Part shown: piece after piece, positions 51,887 to 62,916 of the stretch
How positions within the stretch are numbered: position 1 is the first letter of the stretch
How the letters are laid out: every line of letters starts with the position of its first letter
Origin: Agapetus fuscipes
Taxonomy: Eukaryota > Arthropoda > Insecta > Trichoptera > Glossosomatidae
DNA: 64,000 nucleotides
Direction of reading: 5' to 3'
NCBI GenBank assembly: GCA_951799405.1
Contig: OX637339.1
Span: forward strand, 5,642,001-5,706,000
Made by a program: the position numbers and the translations under genes
The notes under the pieces: generated by a model
Database searches by the model: none
Seen by the model: the letters and a program-made list of their open reading frames with translations, nothing else
What the model was told of the DNA's origin: nothing

Positions 51887-53619
51887 CTTCTCTCCCTGTT
51901 CAATAATATAATTAGTTGTTGAGATGACCTTTGACCTTTGGCATGCATCAATAATAAGATGGACGCAAAAGCTTTGTTTATGAAAAAAGTACTAATGGCA
52001 TCACGTAATTTGCCTGGTATATTGATAAAAAGGTGGACCTTTCCAATTTCGAGAGACAACTTCTTTTGACATTTCAGTTCTTGCTTCTTCAGCATGGAAG
52101 AGCTTTGTCTCAAATGAAACGTTGAGCGATCTGATCCTCTCTCCGCCATGATTCGTAATATCCATTATCAATTCTATAAACATATTTTGACATAATTTCT
52201 TAAGATAGAATGTAATATTGTAATGAGTTGGAACTAATGAAAATATAGATTACATATGTTGGTGTTTACTCCATTAAGGTTACCTATTTATGTTACAAAT
52301 TTATACAAACCTTTTTTTGTCTATGAGTGAATTCTATATTACATAATAATAGGGAGTGCCATTTACTGTACATTTTATAAGGATAAGATAAGAGATGGTA
52401 AATGCATGATAACTAGAAGTGTCATTTTATATTATTGTGTTTACGATTTATTTAAATTTAGTATTTTTTCTGCGTTATTATAGAATAAGCCGTTGGGTAC
52501 AAAAATGGAATGCCTGCTATTCAAATTCACCAAGCCAAACTAAAGTGTTGAAAAAAAAACCAAGCACAATAATTGGTATGAGCTTTATTGCGCTCATTCT
52601 TTCTCTACATAAGATTTATTCTATGGCATAATTATTCCAAATTCAAAAAATAGTAAGTTTTGTAAAATATGTTTTCCCTGAAATTAGGGAATTTGTTTAA
52701 TATTGCACTATGATGAAAGTCAATTAAATGGACTCTGAACAAATTTACAAATCTCAAATTTCTCTCAGCAATGTGATGTTCCATGTAGTCACCCACACAA
52801 TGCAGAATGCTATTTGTTTAGCAACCCGGCGGGGTGATGTCACATTTATTTTTCAGTTTTTTTGATTCCATAAGATAATATACAATAAATAAAGTTTGAC
52901 TTGGTGAAATCAAAATAATAAAATGCAGTTTTATAATTAAATTTTTACATGATACATTTTCGGATAATAATCCTCTCTAATCAAAGGATTTACAATTAGG
53001 AAGGTTGTTACTTTCATACAAGATTTAAAAATGTCTTTATACTTAACACACCTTTTGATTCACATAATATCAAATCAGCAAATATTTTTTACATAATTCC
53101 ATTATAAAATTCATGTCAGTTTAAAAGTACTACTAACCTGCAGTGACTACTGTTTTTTTTATAAAATTTAATGTAAACTTTACTTTCAATCGAGTCCACA
53201 CATTCAAAATATTTTTTGATTGGATGATGTCACAGGCTGTGGTCTATAATAAATAAAATAAAATAGATTCCAGATAAATATCAGGGATTTTATTTTATTT
53301 TACAGCACTGTGAAATAAATGCACAGTGACAGCTGATGACTGACGTGATAAATAGAGCACATTAGCATCTTTTCAATTTATCTACATCATATTGTATTGA
53401 AGTACGGCTGTATGCCCTGTCTCTAGTGTAATACTTTAGTTTGTATAGATGACAACAGTGATCATTATATTGCAACCAATTAAACCATCACATGTGCCTA
53501 GCAACCCATCCAAGTGACGGCACATTGTTTCCCTGATTTGAATGTGCGTACCCCATCAGTGGGGATAGAATAGAGTTTATAAAACTGTGGAAATCTAGCT
53601 ACAATCAGGACAAACACAT

Positions 53620-53631
53620 TTTATTTATTAA
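53620..53631 (-). terminator. Double AATAAA beyond the SCAR extension
   Basis: The reverse complement contains AATAAATAAAA about 135 nt after the stop of the 3' open frame (53767). It is placed as expected if the SCAR mRNA runs through both frames. Confidence 0.5.
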
Positions 53632-53766
53632 TGTGGAATGGTTTGCATCCTATGAAAATGCTGTACACTGTAAAATTGCAAATCTCCTTTGAATATTTTC
53701 ATTACAATATCTTCCCTATGATATTCTACTCACACCTGAGGACTGGTAAAACCTATCTTAACATTC

Positions 53767-55251
53767 TTAAACAAGTGTTTCATACTTCTCAAAAAAGTCA
53801 TCATCTTCATCTGAGCCGGATCTGTTTCTCCTGCCACGGTTATTAGCTCCTGTCGATTGCGGTCTGGGCTGATCACACGCTCGAATCGTCGACTCGTCGA
53901 ACCTGACCCGATGTCCAGCAATGGTCCCACGATAACGCGGATCATCCGCCCTTACATACTCGTAATTAAACTTCTTTGCGTCTTCATCGGCCGAACTTTG
54001 ACTTTTAGACCGCACTTTGCAGTGGCCGGAATTCTTGGCGTGGCTGCTAGGGCACTGCGTACAATTGGCAGTGTTGTACTGAGTTTTGAGTGCTTCGGTT
54101 TGACTGGGATGCGCGTTGCTCATCGACGTTTGCCGCCTGAATGTTTCAGCTCGCACCGAGTATTCCGTGACTGTGTAGCCGCGGACCATCAGATTGTTGC
54201 GCTTGGTTCTGCAGTCCATGGTTGCGTACATTGGTCTGGCAGCGTAATCTTTATTAGACTGCACCGTGTGATACACACTCTCCATTTTATTGCTCGGCTC
54301 CTTGCTTCTGGCGATACTCTCACATTTATCATTGAACCTTTTAATCACATTTGAAACTGAATTATTTTCGTCTGAAGTCTCGGCAGGTTTGCTTCCTTGT
54401 TCTTTCACAACATGATCTTTTGCATCTGGAATCTTTTTCTCGTTCTGCGCTGGTAATTCCTTACTTAAATTTCCACTACTGAACGAAGCAGATATAGCAA
54501 CTTTCCCTATCTTTACATCTTTTTTAACAGAAGCATCTTGCGTGTTCTGTTGCACAGGTTTCACTTGTACTTTCTGAATGACTTTACTTTCTTCTGGCTT
54601 TGTTAATTGAGTCTGTTCTACTGGAACAACTTTAATTACTTCTGTTTTATCTGGCTTTGTACTACTGTTTGCATTCGTCACAACATTTCCCACAGTCTTT
54701 GCAACTGGCACAGCCTCACTGACTTCAACATTACCACTCTTTGCAGGTTCAGTGTACGGCGTAGGACCTTCAAAGCTCAACATTGGTTTACGCTCGATCC
54801 GCCTTGCTGAATTATTTAACGGATCAGCCCTCCTTATAATAACATGTGTGTCCTCTTTGACTTTAGCGTTCCCATCTTGCTTCACACTTTCTTCCGCAGG
54901 TTTACTTTCCACAGCGTTGCACGTCACATCAGGAGCAGAAGGCTGCGCCCCACTTATCAAGCTAGGATCAATTCTAAACGTTGGTTTGTTGGGTGTCGTT
55001 TTTCCTGTGTTATCCGAGATGGAAGGTGTACGTCTTACGGGCGGTAACGGAGGTAAGGCGACCCCGTCTATTGAGCACTTTGAAGATTTTCTTTGTGAAA
55101 TGGTTTCGTTTATGTTTTGGACGACGTCTTTAACGGAGCAGCCGTTTGTTGGTTCGGGGGCCGGGTCTTTGATGGGCGGAGGGGGTTCCTGCACAGTTGG
55201 CTGTGTGACTGGTTGCGGGGGCTTGTGTGGTTTGGGCTTGGTTGGCAGGTG
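53767..55251 (-). CDS. In-frame 494-codon ORF directly after the SCAR stop
   Basis: After the TGA at 55254-55252 the same frame stays open for 494 codons to a TAA at 53769-53767. It starts CHLPTKPKPHKPPQPVTQ, is proline-rich, then continues as a polar, Ser/Lys-rich, largely disordered protein. Segments include VKDVVQNINETISQRKSSK, PLPPVRRTPSISDN and FNYEYVRADDPRYRG, ending DDDFFEKYETLV. I recognise no domain. The first in-frame ATG is 157 codons in, so a separate start cannot produce the N-terminal part. Every AG in the first 57 nt falls at a codon end, while the upstream donor needs two bases to complete a codon, so no in-frame acceptor exists there. Most likely a readthrough extension of SCAR; a sequencing error at the TGA or an unseen splice within the last exon are the alternatives. 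Confidence 0.65.
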   Translation of the reverse strand, partial: HLPTKPKPHKPPQPVTQPTVQEPPPPIKDPAPEPTNGCSVKDVVQNINETISQRKSSKCSIDGVALPPLPPVRRTPSISDNTGKTTPNKPTFRIDPSLISGAQPSAPDVTCNAVESKPAEESVKQDGNAKVKEDTHVIIRRADPLNNSARRIERKPMLSFEGPTPYTEPAKSGNVEVSEAVPVAKTVGNVVTNANSSTKPDKTEVIKVVPVEQTQLTKPEESKVIQKVQVKPVQQNTQDASVKKDVKIGKVAISASFSSGNLSKELPAQNEKKIPDAKDHVVKEQGSKPAETSDENNSVSNVIKRFNDKCESIARSKEPSNKMESVYHTVQSNKDYAARPMYATMDCRTKRNNLMVRGYTVTEYSVRAETFRRQTSMSNAHPSQTEALKTQYNTANCTQCPSSHAKNSGHCKVRSKSQSSADEDAKKFNYEYVRADDPRYRGTIAGHRVRFDESTIRACDQPRPQSTGANNRGRRNRSGSDEDDDFFEKYETLV

Positions 55252-58200
55252 TCACGCGGTGGAGGATTGCGGCTCGGCCCACTCGTCGGAGTCTGCGTCG
55301 CTGTCACTGCCGGTGTCGGACTCGCTGAACTCCACGGCCACCCGCCTGGCCAGGATGCTGGCGACATCGTGTAGCACCGGGCCACCTATGATGCCTGGCG
55401 CTGATTCTCCTACACGCCCATTTGTCTTCTCCACCTTGCGCAGTTTGATACCTGAAATAAGGAAAAAATATAAATATATGTAATTTTTGAGATATTTTTC
55501 CTACTTCCTTCAATTTAAAAAAAAAAATGGATTTGTGAAGAGGAATGCAATTCACCAACCTATTCTGCCTGCCAGTTGTCTTCATACAAAAGCAGAAGCT
55601 TGTGTGCATGCAATGACATCTGAACCAGGGTTGAAGTTATTGTCGATAGGAGAAGGCCGGGCTCAAACCGGAAGTTTGCCAAATCCGAGGGCCATCGCCT
55701 TATCCCTTAGACCAGCGTTTTTCAACCTGTGGGTCGCGACCCCCTGGGGGGTCGCGGAGCCTCTGTAGGGGGGTCGCGAGAGGTCGAGAAAACTTCAGTT
55801 TTTTTATACAACATATAATTTGTGAGACTTAAATAAAAAGTCAATAAGAGTTAAAATTATTAAATTAAATTAAATATATTAAAATAGGGTTGGGGGTCGC
55901 GAAGTATTTTTTGATACTAGGGGGGTCGTGTCATGAAAAAGGTTGAAAAACACTGCCTTAGACCATCCCAGCGACTTTCTTTTTGAACATATAAGTACTG
56001 TTTTATTACTATCATGCTCTGTCATTATCCCTATCATTGACTATCCCAATAAGGTTGTGTCCAGGATATACCTTTTTGGTAAACATTCCTAACAGGAAAA
56101 CAAATAATATGAGTATAATGGAGCACAAATTTTAATTTAGAACTATTTTCTTGGCGGGCCAACGTCTCATTTTCATGGGTTTACCGGGACTGATGTATTT
56201 GTTTGCCTTTTCTTCGCAACCCGGCCATATGATGTCACAATTTAGTTTATGTTGATTCACCTATGGCAATGGATTGCATTGGTACGAGTATCTAAAACTC
56301 TCCTATTTTATATATAGCATAATGGAGAATATTCCTGGCAGGACCATACATTCCGAGTTTCGAGTTATTTATTTGGATTATCAAAATCCTACTGTACCTG
56401 CAATGACCATAAATGGGGATTTCTACAAGGGGCTAAGTAATTGTACAGTACCTCCTCTGATAGCCTTGAGCAGATCGTCCCTGGGGTCGGGTATGGGCGC
56501 GGGGGGTGGAGGGGCCGCCTTGAGCGCCCTCACCAGCCCCGGCGAGCGCGCATCCCCGTTGGACAGGGGCGGGGGTGGCGCCGCGTCCTCCACGGGCGGT
56601 GGCGGAGGCGGGGGAGGCGGCGGTGGTGCGGGTGGAGAGGCTGGCGGTGCAGGCGCAGGTGGGCTTGCTGGGGGAGGCGGGGGCGGGGGCAAGGCGTCCC
56701 GGGGGGGCACGCGCCTGGTAGGGGTGCCGGGGGCGGGGGGCGCAGGCGGGGGGCCGGCGGGCCGCGCCTGACCCCGCCTGGGGGTGCCACCGCCGCCGCT
56801 GTACAGACTCTCGGACGAGAGGGGGCCCGTGCCGTACATGGGCTCTTCAGCTGGAAATACACAAACATTGTGAAGTTAATTATCATTCATATTGGCATGC
56901 AATCCAAAGCTTAACATTGTAGAAGGAAGGTTTAAAGTTCTATGTCTGAAGAATGTAGTGAAGTTGCACAGGAGCAGACAATTCCTGTCACAAACCTGTA
57001 GAGGAAATGTCAGATGGCCTCTGCAGGGCTGCCAAAGGCTTTGCCAGGTGTTTTGGGAACCCCTCCCATGACCTAGTAGTATCAGAAGTAAGAAGTGTAT
57101 GATAGTTACGGTGTATGATGTGGTTGGTGGGCGTGGACTGGTGCGGCTGGTAGGGATGTGACAGCTCTATTGAGTTGGGCCTCGCTGCTATATTGTTGTC
57201 TCTGCCATCCACCATGGACATCATGCCTGCAACACAACAACACAACATCCATTGAATAAATGAATAATCACACCTCATGAGCCTTCTGAGAGCTTGGTCA
57301 TCGCTATAGAAAATGCCAGTTCTCAAACAAGACCTTAGTGACCAGTCATTGATAAGAGACACGTGAACTTTTTTAGCATAAAAAGAGCATATTTAAAAAA
57401 AAAATATTTTTTTTTGTGCCTCAAAAGGAATCAAAATGGACAGGATAGGGCAGTGATGGGCAAAGTACGGCCTGCGGGCCTATCCGCCCGCCAACGGTTC
57501 TTTGACATGAATAGTATATGGCCAGTATAGTAAGTTTCAACACAAAATGCATTTTTCCTTTATATCTGTCCCTTCTCTGAAATTCCTTAAACTTTCTGGC
57601 CCCCCATTAAGAAAGTTAGCCCTCCACTGGGATAGGGGGAGTCGGAGGCAGAGGTTGAAGGAGGCTCAATTGTAAATGCTGTGCAGTTCATTGTAGTTAC
57701 AAATTGTTGAAGACTCAATGCATCTAGTTGTTATATACTGACCCGTGTTCTGCAGCTGTGCATACGGTGGCGGGTCGTGCTCATACGGCGGTGGCTGCTG
57801 CTGCTGTTGCATCATCATCATCTGCTGCTGTTGCTGCTGCTGCTGCTGCAGGGTGGTGTGCTGCATGGGGTGCTGCGCCGAGGGCATGAGGTGCTCGCCC
57901 TGGTTGAGTGCGCGCTGCCGCTGCCTGTCCCGCGTGCAGGGGGGCACGCGCACACGCTGCTTGCGCCGCCCCGCGTCAGCGCCCGCGCCTCCTGCACCAC
58001 CTCGGGGACGCACCTGCAATGCCACAGTATTTATAAGTACGACAGTTAGGTGTCAAATTCAGTTAGTTCCGGATCAGATTGGTGGAATTGTGAAAGAATG
58101 AGATATACAAAGCGAATGTAAAAGGAAATTTATGAAAAAGGAGATCACTCATTCCATGAAACGGGTGTTACAGGTCGTACGCACATAACATTAAAAATCT

Positions 58201-61200
58201 CTAGTATTTTGTATGACAGTGTATTAGTAATATTCACTTAACACATACCTTTTACACTACTAGTGATGACACAATAGTAAAAGGATGGCTAATATTTGTA
58301 AAAAAAGACTAATTGAAACTTAAGTACCCGTTACGGGTGTTACTCAGTTTTTCCCATACTTCCTGGGTACATTGACATAATTGCATTTTTCTGCGAATTT
58401 TCAAAGATACCTTATATTTTTTCAACTGAAATTGCAAAACTTAGTGTATTATATTTCTAAAACATTACTCAGTTTTCATGCTGAGTGATTATTCTTTTTA
58501 ATTTTAAATTTTGAAAATGTAACGGGTGTTACAAGCTTTTGTTACGGGTGTTACGAGTACGAAATGAAGCAACGGTTTTAAGAAATAATACTGTAGCTTT
58601 ATTAAAGTAATAACAATAATAATGGGAAAATACCAATAAATAATATTTAAAGCCATTTTCTTCATTTTTCATACACATCCGGTGTTCCGGTTCGGTGTTA
58701 CATCCGGTTTTCATACACACTTGACCGGTCCGTAGCTCAGTGGTAACACTGCGGACTCTGAATGGGAAGGTTGTGGGTTTGAATCCCGGCGGAGCACAAA
58801 AAATATACCATTTATATTTTCAAATTTGCTCTTCGCTTTGTTGAAAAATTCATACACTTTTACCAATGACCAGTCACCAAAAGTCCATCCAGCCTTACAG
58901 CAACTGCGTCTTGCTTGAGTATTGGCGCTTTGTAATGGCGACCGAGCTCGTACACCTCTGCGGCACTACAAGTGTCATAGACCCCTAGAGTCTCTAGAAT
59001 CTAGGGAGTCTCCCGCACAGGATTTCTTAAAAAAAAAAAACATCCACAGCACAAGAAAATTCATAGTAAGTAGGATTTCCTTTGGTGATGACTTATAGGT
59101 TGTTATGAGGCTGACCACCCACACTGTAAAAAATGGTTCACTTTGCCAATGTCACCCCTGTTTCAGGGAATGTCGGCAAGAGTTGCAGGGCTTATGTTCA
59201 TTTGAGGTTTGGATTTTATTTGTAAGTACACAATCAGCATTTGTAAGCGCGAACTACACGTGTTTGTTTGTGGGCATACATCTGAGAGCTTTGAATGAAT
59301 ATATCCTTGCAACTTAGATTATAGATAGATAGATTATAGATGAGGGCTGGATTGGGTAGAATACTTATTATGTTTTCGAAGGGGATGTCGGGGATGACCT
59401 TTTCATTGCAAATAAATATTTTTGCAGATTCTCTAGCCACCTTAAAAAACATTATTCTTACTTCTCCATCTCACACCACTTTGGCATACACCAGCATATT
59501 TGTATACAATACTTCGCTTACGAATGCCTTCAGGAAGTATCTTGGCCAGTATGAAAACACCTGGTTCAATGTTTTTGACTTGTGAGGCACTAAAGCGAAC
59601 GGTTCCGCTTCATCTTCTGAATCTGTACCTATATATGTTGGTGTATGGAACTTTCTCAGCATGAAGTCTTGAACATCCAGGCTGTAACATTTCTTCAGCT
59701 GTAATGTTTTTCAGCATTGCTACGGGCTGCAGATCTTCGTCGTCCCAGATGTCACAATTTGTGTCCATGATGACTGTTTTAACAGCGTTTCTGATGTCCT
59801 GCCAACCAATATGGCTGGGGCGTTTACTCAACTTAAGCGAAGTTGGGATTTACAATCCATTCTAATCAAAATTTTAACAGAAATGTATACAACATGTAAT
59901 ATTTAGGCAATTTTGAGATAATGCTAAACGCCAACATAGACTGGTAACACTATAAAACACTACAAAATACTACTGGTTATATTTACAAGTAAATACAGTA
60001 ATAAAAAAACACATTACCAAGACAATATATTTACGTAACACCCGTAATGTCACGGGTGTTACAAGATTTTGAATTTAAATAAAACACCTTACATTATGTT
60101 TACATCAAAACTCGATGTATTTACAAATAAGTTACAAACATACCCTTACTTTCACAAAGCTTGACCTTAATTACTTGTAAAATGAAGTAATGAAATTAAC
60201 TTTTACCTGTTTTGTGTAACGGGTGTTACTTTGATGCTGATCTGTCGGAAATACCTTTTAATAACTGAAATTCGAACTTTTATAACATAACAACCACTCT
60301 CATATGAAGTTCTGGATATTTCCCAAACTAGTGAAGTGTCAGTGTCACTGTAACATGACAGTTAGCTGTATGATAGTTGCCACCGTCTGATATTATAAAT
60401 CTCCTTTATAATCCCTTACATGTTGCTCAACTTTGACATGGTAGAAAAATTATAAAACCAACATAAATGTCTTGTTTTTCTTTCGCATATATAAATTTAC
60501 ATCTTTTTCTATTATACTAAAAAATAAATGACATTGTTTGTGCAACTTTGTTTGTGAGGCATACGGTAGCGTTTTTCATGGAATGAGTGACATATATAAT
60601 CTATAATCTAAGTTGCAAAGATATATAACATTTAAGATTTATATTAAATGCATTCCCACAAGCAGATTCGTATAAGTTCGCGCTTAAACATGCCGCATGT
60701 GAACCTACAATATAAAACCCAATCTCAAATGAACATAAGCCCTGCAACTCTTGCCGACCTTCCCTGTATGAAACCCAAAGTGAAACATTTTTTTACAGTA
60801 TCGGTGGTCCGCCTCATACCAACCTATAAGTCAAGGAATAATGGATATGAATAAATGAAAGAGATCAGGATTAGAAAAACAAAACAGGTCTAATTAATGA
60901 AATTTGAAAGAGCGTTCTAATCTGAAATGCATGAAAAAAAAAATAGTACGCTTGTACTTTGCAATATTTGAGGGACAAACCTTCTTCCCCCTGTCGTGCT
61001 GGATCCTCTCTGTGTCCTGCAGCATCTCCTGCCGCCACAGCTCGAAGAAGTACCCCGGGTCGGTGTAGAACTTGAGGCCGTCCCTGCCGTCGTCCCTGTA
61101 GGGGTTCAGCACGTCCAGGGGGGGCGGGGGCTCGCAGGAGGCGTACGTCTCCAGCATGGCGGTGGGCATGCTGTCCCGCGAGAAGATCTGCTGGTCAAAC

Positions 61201-62869
61201 TGCGCCGAGCTCTTGAACGCCTTGCGCATCTGGATGTCCTGCAGGGTGGCTGCGGAATAATGAAGAGAATTAATTATACATCATCATCACATCAGTTCAA
61301 ATCAAAGATGGCCCGGTGGAATACAGAGGTGCTGCTGCACAAGACATCAACTAAGCCAGTCTTGACGTGTTGTCTATGATTTATTTCCTGTGGCGCCACA
61401 TTAAATAAATGGTAATTTTTGTTTTTGTGAGTTTTAATTTTTGTTTATGTTACTAAAACAGAAGTTGTTTCTGGACTGTTACCTTCTTCTTGCGTGGAGT
61501 CCAGATGAGTGACCTTGACAGCTAGACGGTCCAGCCGTGCCTGCAGGTGAGAGGCCCTGGCAGCCATGCCCCCTGCCTCGCGCGCCAGCTCCCCAAACAG
61601 GTCCTCGGCATGCCGCGACAACGATGACAATTGTCTGAAAACAATAAGATGTAAATGTTTGATCAGGGATGTTATGGCACTCCAAAACTATCGGATATCT
61701 AAAATTAAAATCTATTTGTAACCGTACTCAACTGATTCCCATATAAAAGTATCAAAATATTTTGGTAATGGTGTAAGTCGAAAAGAAAAAAAAAAAGTGC
61801 TGGGTTTTTGTTAAAACATCAAAATGAGTAGCTATAATAATGACTTATATGACTGATCGTAAAACCAGAGTACGAGTACAATGATAAAGACAAATCATTT
61901 ATGAATAGAAGGCAGGCATTCTATCAACTGAGTTAGCGACCAGAAATAATATACAATATAATAGATTGGTATGAGGCTGACCTCCCAACAGAGTTGCAGT
62001 GCTTATGTTCATTTGAGATTTGGGTTTTTATATAGTAGGTCCACATGTGGCATGTGTAAGCGTGAACTTATACATGTCTGCTTACGGGAAAGCAATTAAT
62101 ATGAATCTTAAATGTTATTTATATCTTTGCAACTTAGATAAAAGATAGACAACATCTTTGGAATGAATTTAATTAACTCAGACTAAAGATTATAGAAGAC
62201 TGTAGTGTTTGTTGAGTTCATCCTATTTAATAAACAATAATATTAGGATGATTTATTTGGTGTGTGCTGTTTTTGTGTGTATCACACCTCAAGAGCCCTC
62301 TCCGAGCTTGTTCGTCGCTGTAAAAAGCGCCAATTCTCAAGCAAGACCCAGTTGTTGTAAGGTTGGATTGACTTTTTAGTGACTGGTCTTTGGTAAAGGT
62401 TTATGAATTTTTCAACCCAGCGAAGAGCACATTTGGAAATATAAATGGGATATTTTTGTGCTCCGCCGGGATTCGAATCCACAACCTTCCATATGTACGA
62501 GCCCGAAATGATGCCACTGGACTACGGACCGGTCCAAGAAATGCCAACAACACGCGGGTGTACCCATCCAAGTAGCATCCGCGCCCAATTTTGCTTAACT
62601 TCGGTGATCTGATGACAATTGGTGCTTTCAACATGGTATCATCGTTGACGTTATTTGTGATATCTCTGAAGTTTTAGCTCTGTTCTATGGGCACTATCGA
62701 CTTGGATTGTTGAAATAAATGCAAGACGTAATGGCTGGTGTTCCCACCTGACAGTATTGGCAAGAGTCCCGTTGGTGACAGCTTCCAGCTCGCTGGGCAC
62801 GCTCAGGTTCCCCCTGAGGGCCCCGCGGGCCACGTGCACCGGGGCCACGGCCCTCTTGGGCAGCGGCAT
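55252..62869 (-). CDS. SCAR: SCAR/WAVE (WASF), core 547-aa form
   Basis: Arp2/3 activator of the WAVE regulatory complex (with Abi, HSPC300, Sra1, Nap1), acting downstream of Rac in lamellipodia. Coding exons (minus): 62869-62748, 61634-61483, 61249-60981, 58013-57743, 57226-56996, 56850-56452, 55451-55252; 1,644 nt. Domains in order: SHD (about 1-175), with [19 protein letters not shown] and [20 protein letters not shown]; a short Arg-rich segment; a polyQ/polyM tract with two PPPY motifs (about 245-270); a polyproline exon; WH2 [20 protein letters not shown]; central helix [16 protein letters not shown]; and a short acidic tail with the Arp2/3-binding Trp in DSDEWAEP. The TGA is followed by C, and the frame continues (separate entry). 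A noncoding 5' exon must exist upstream, because an acceptor lies at 62962. Confidence 0.94.
55530..55985 (-). repeat. SINE-J copy interrupted by a hAT MITE
   Basis: Minus strand: head GGGATGGTCTAAGG and GCGATGGCCCTCGG with B box CCGGTTTGAGCCCGG, and the 3' part GGTTGGTGAATTGCATTCCT. The head is split at CCTTAGAC by the 243-bp hAT element. Confidence 0.55.
55713..55955. mobile_element. hAT MITE resembling SPIN, perfect 8-bp TSD
   Basis: 243 bp with ends CAGCGTTTTTCAACC and GGTTGAAAAACACTG, flanked on both sides by CCTTAGAC (55705-55712 and 55956-55963). After the left TIR comes TGTGGGTCGCGACCCC, then a second GGGGGGTCGCG. This end layout closely resembles the SPIN hAT family, known for horizontal transfer between vertebrates and triatomine bugs. 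Non-coding; lies in a SCAR intron. Confidence 0.8.
57270..57420 (-). repeat. SINE-B fragment, old
   Basis: ATCACACCTCATGAGCCTTC through CAGTTCTCAAACAAGACCTT and GACCAGTCATTGATAAGAGA; more diverged than other copies and with small deletions. Confidence 0.6.
57451..57629. mobile_element. hAT MITE, 179 bp, perfect 8-bp TSD
   Basis: Ends CAGTGATGGGCAAAG and TTAGCCCTCCACTG, flanked by GGATAGGG on both sides (57443-57450 and 57630-57637). Includes TACGGCCTGCGGGCC near the left end, a pattern common in hAT families of many animals. Distinct from the element at 55713. Confidence 0.7.
58725..58965 (+). repeat. SINE-B, tail-truncated
   Basis: Plus-strand head GGTCCGTAGCTCAGTGGTAA and GGGTTTGAATCCCGGCGG, body through GTATTGGCGCTTTGTAATGG; the LINE-like tail is absent. 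Confidence 0.75.
59095..59340 (+). repeat. SINE-like family A, full length with clear tail
   Basis: Head TAGGTTGTTATGAGGCTGAC to tail CTTGCAACTTAGATTATAGA followed by GATAGATTATAGATG: the clearest simple-sequence tail and the reason for orienting family A this way. Confidence 0.7.
60596..60842 (-). repeat. SINE-like family A
   Basis: Begins directly after the 58145-60591 element (ATAATCTATAATCTAAGTTG) and ends CAACCTATAAGTCAAGGAAT. Confidence 0.65.
61966..62150 (+). repeat. SINE-like family A, internally deleted
   Basis: GGTATGAGGCTGACCTCCCA then directly GAGTTGCAGTGCTTATGTTC (the central hairpin is missing), then the tail ATCTTTGCAACTTAGATAAA. Confidence 0.6.
62244..62536 (-). repeat. SINE-B, full length
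   Basis: All parts present; the head reads GGACCGGTCCGTAGTCCAGT and GATTCGAATCCCGGCGGAGC, with a small insertion between A and B boxes relative to 16366. Confidence 0.8.
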
Positions 62870-62916
62870 GCTGCTGCTGCTGCCGCTGACTCACGGAATA
62901 AACACACACAGGGGAT

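Larger units (their letters stand above)
46249..53619. other. Convergent intergenic region RACK1 / SCAR
   Basis: Very AT-rich. Repeats are listed separately. In 47900-48740, 48850-49990, 50330-51400 and 51900-53600 I find no conserved gene. Short open frames around 49711-50021 and 52000-52180 have no recognisable domain. Confidence 0.55.
58145..60591. mobile_element. 2.4-kb TIR element with GTAACGGGTGTTAC repeats
   Basis: Ends are inverted: TCACTCATTCCATGAAA at 58145-58161 and TTTCATGGAATGAGTGA at 60574-60590. Seven copies of all or part of GTAACGGGTGTTAC, itself an inverted GTAAC/GTTAC pair, lie at 58161, 58329, 58519, 58541, 60034, 60051 and 60216. They cluster towards both ends like transposase sites. 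Between them (59340-59840, minus) are coding remnants with frameshifts: [20 protein letters not shown], then [19 protein letters not shown], then [16 protein letters not shown] cannot assign them to a family. Nested inside are SINE-B (58725) and family A (59095). In a SCAR intron. Confidence 0.6.

Noticed and set aside
51760..52183. Minus-strand open frames with VVSRNWKGPPFYQY
   Set aside because: Part overlaps the LINE/family A tail; the rest has no recognisable homology.
54752..55483. 243-codon open frame on the plus strand opposite SCAR
   Set aside because: Antisense shadow of the SCAR last exon and its extension; the minus frame has the conserved WAVE C-terminus.
56274..56771. 165-codon Gly/Ala-rich plus-strand frame
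   Set aside because: Mirror of the polyproline exon of SCAR (CCN codons read as GGN/GCN).
58725..58800. Functional tRNA gene
   Set aside because: A and B boxes are present, but it is the head of SINE-B, repeated several times with a fixed body; no full cloverleaf is evident.
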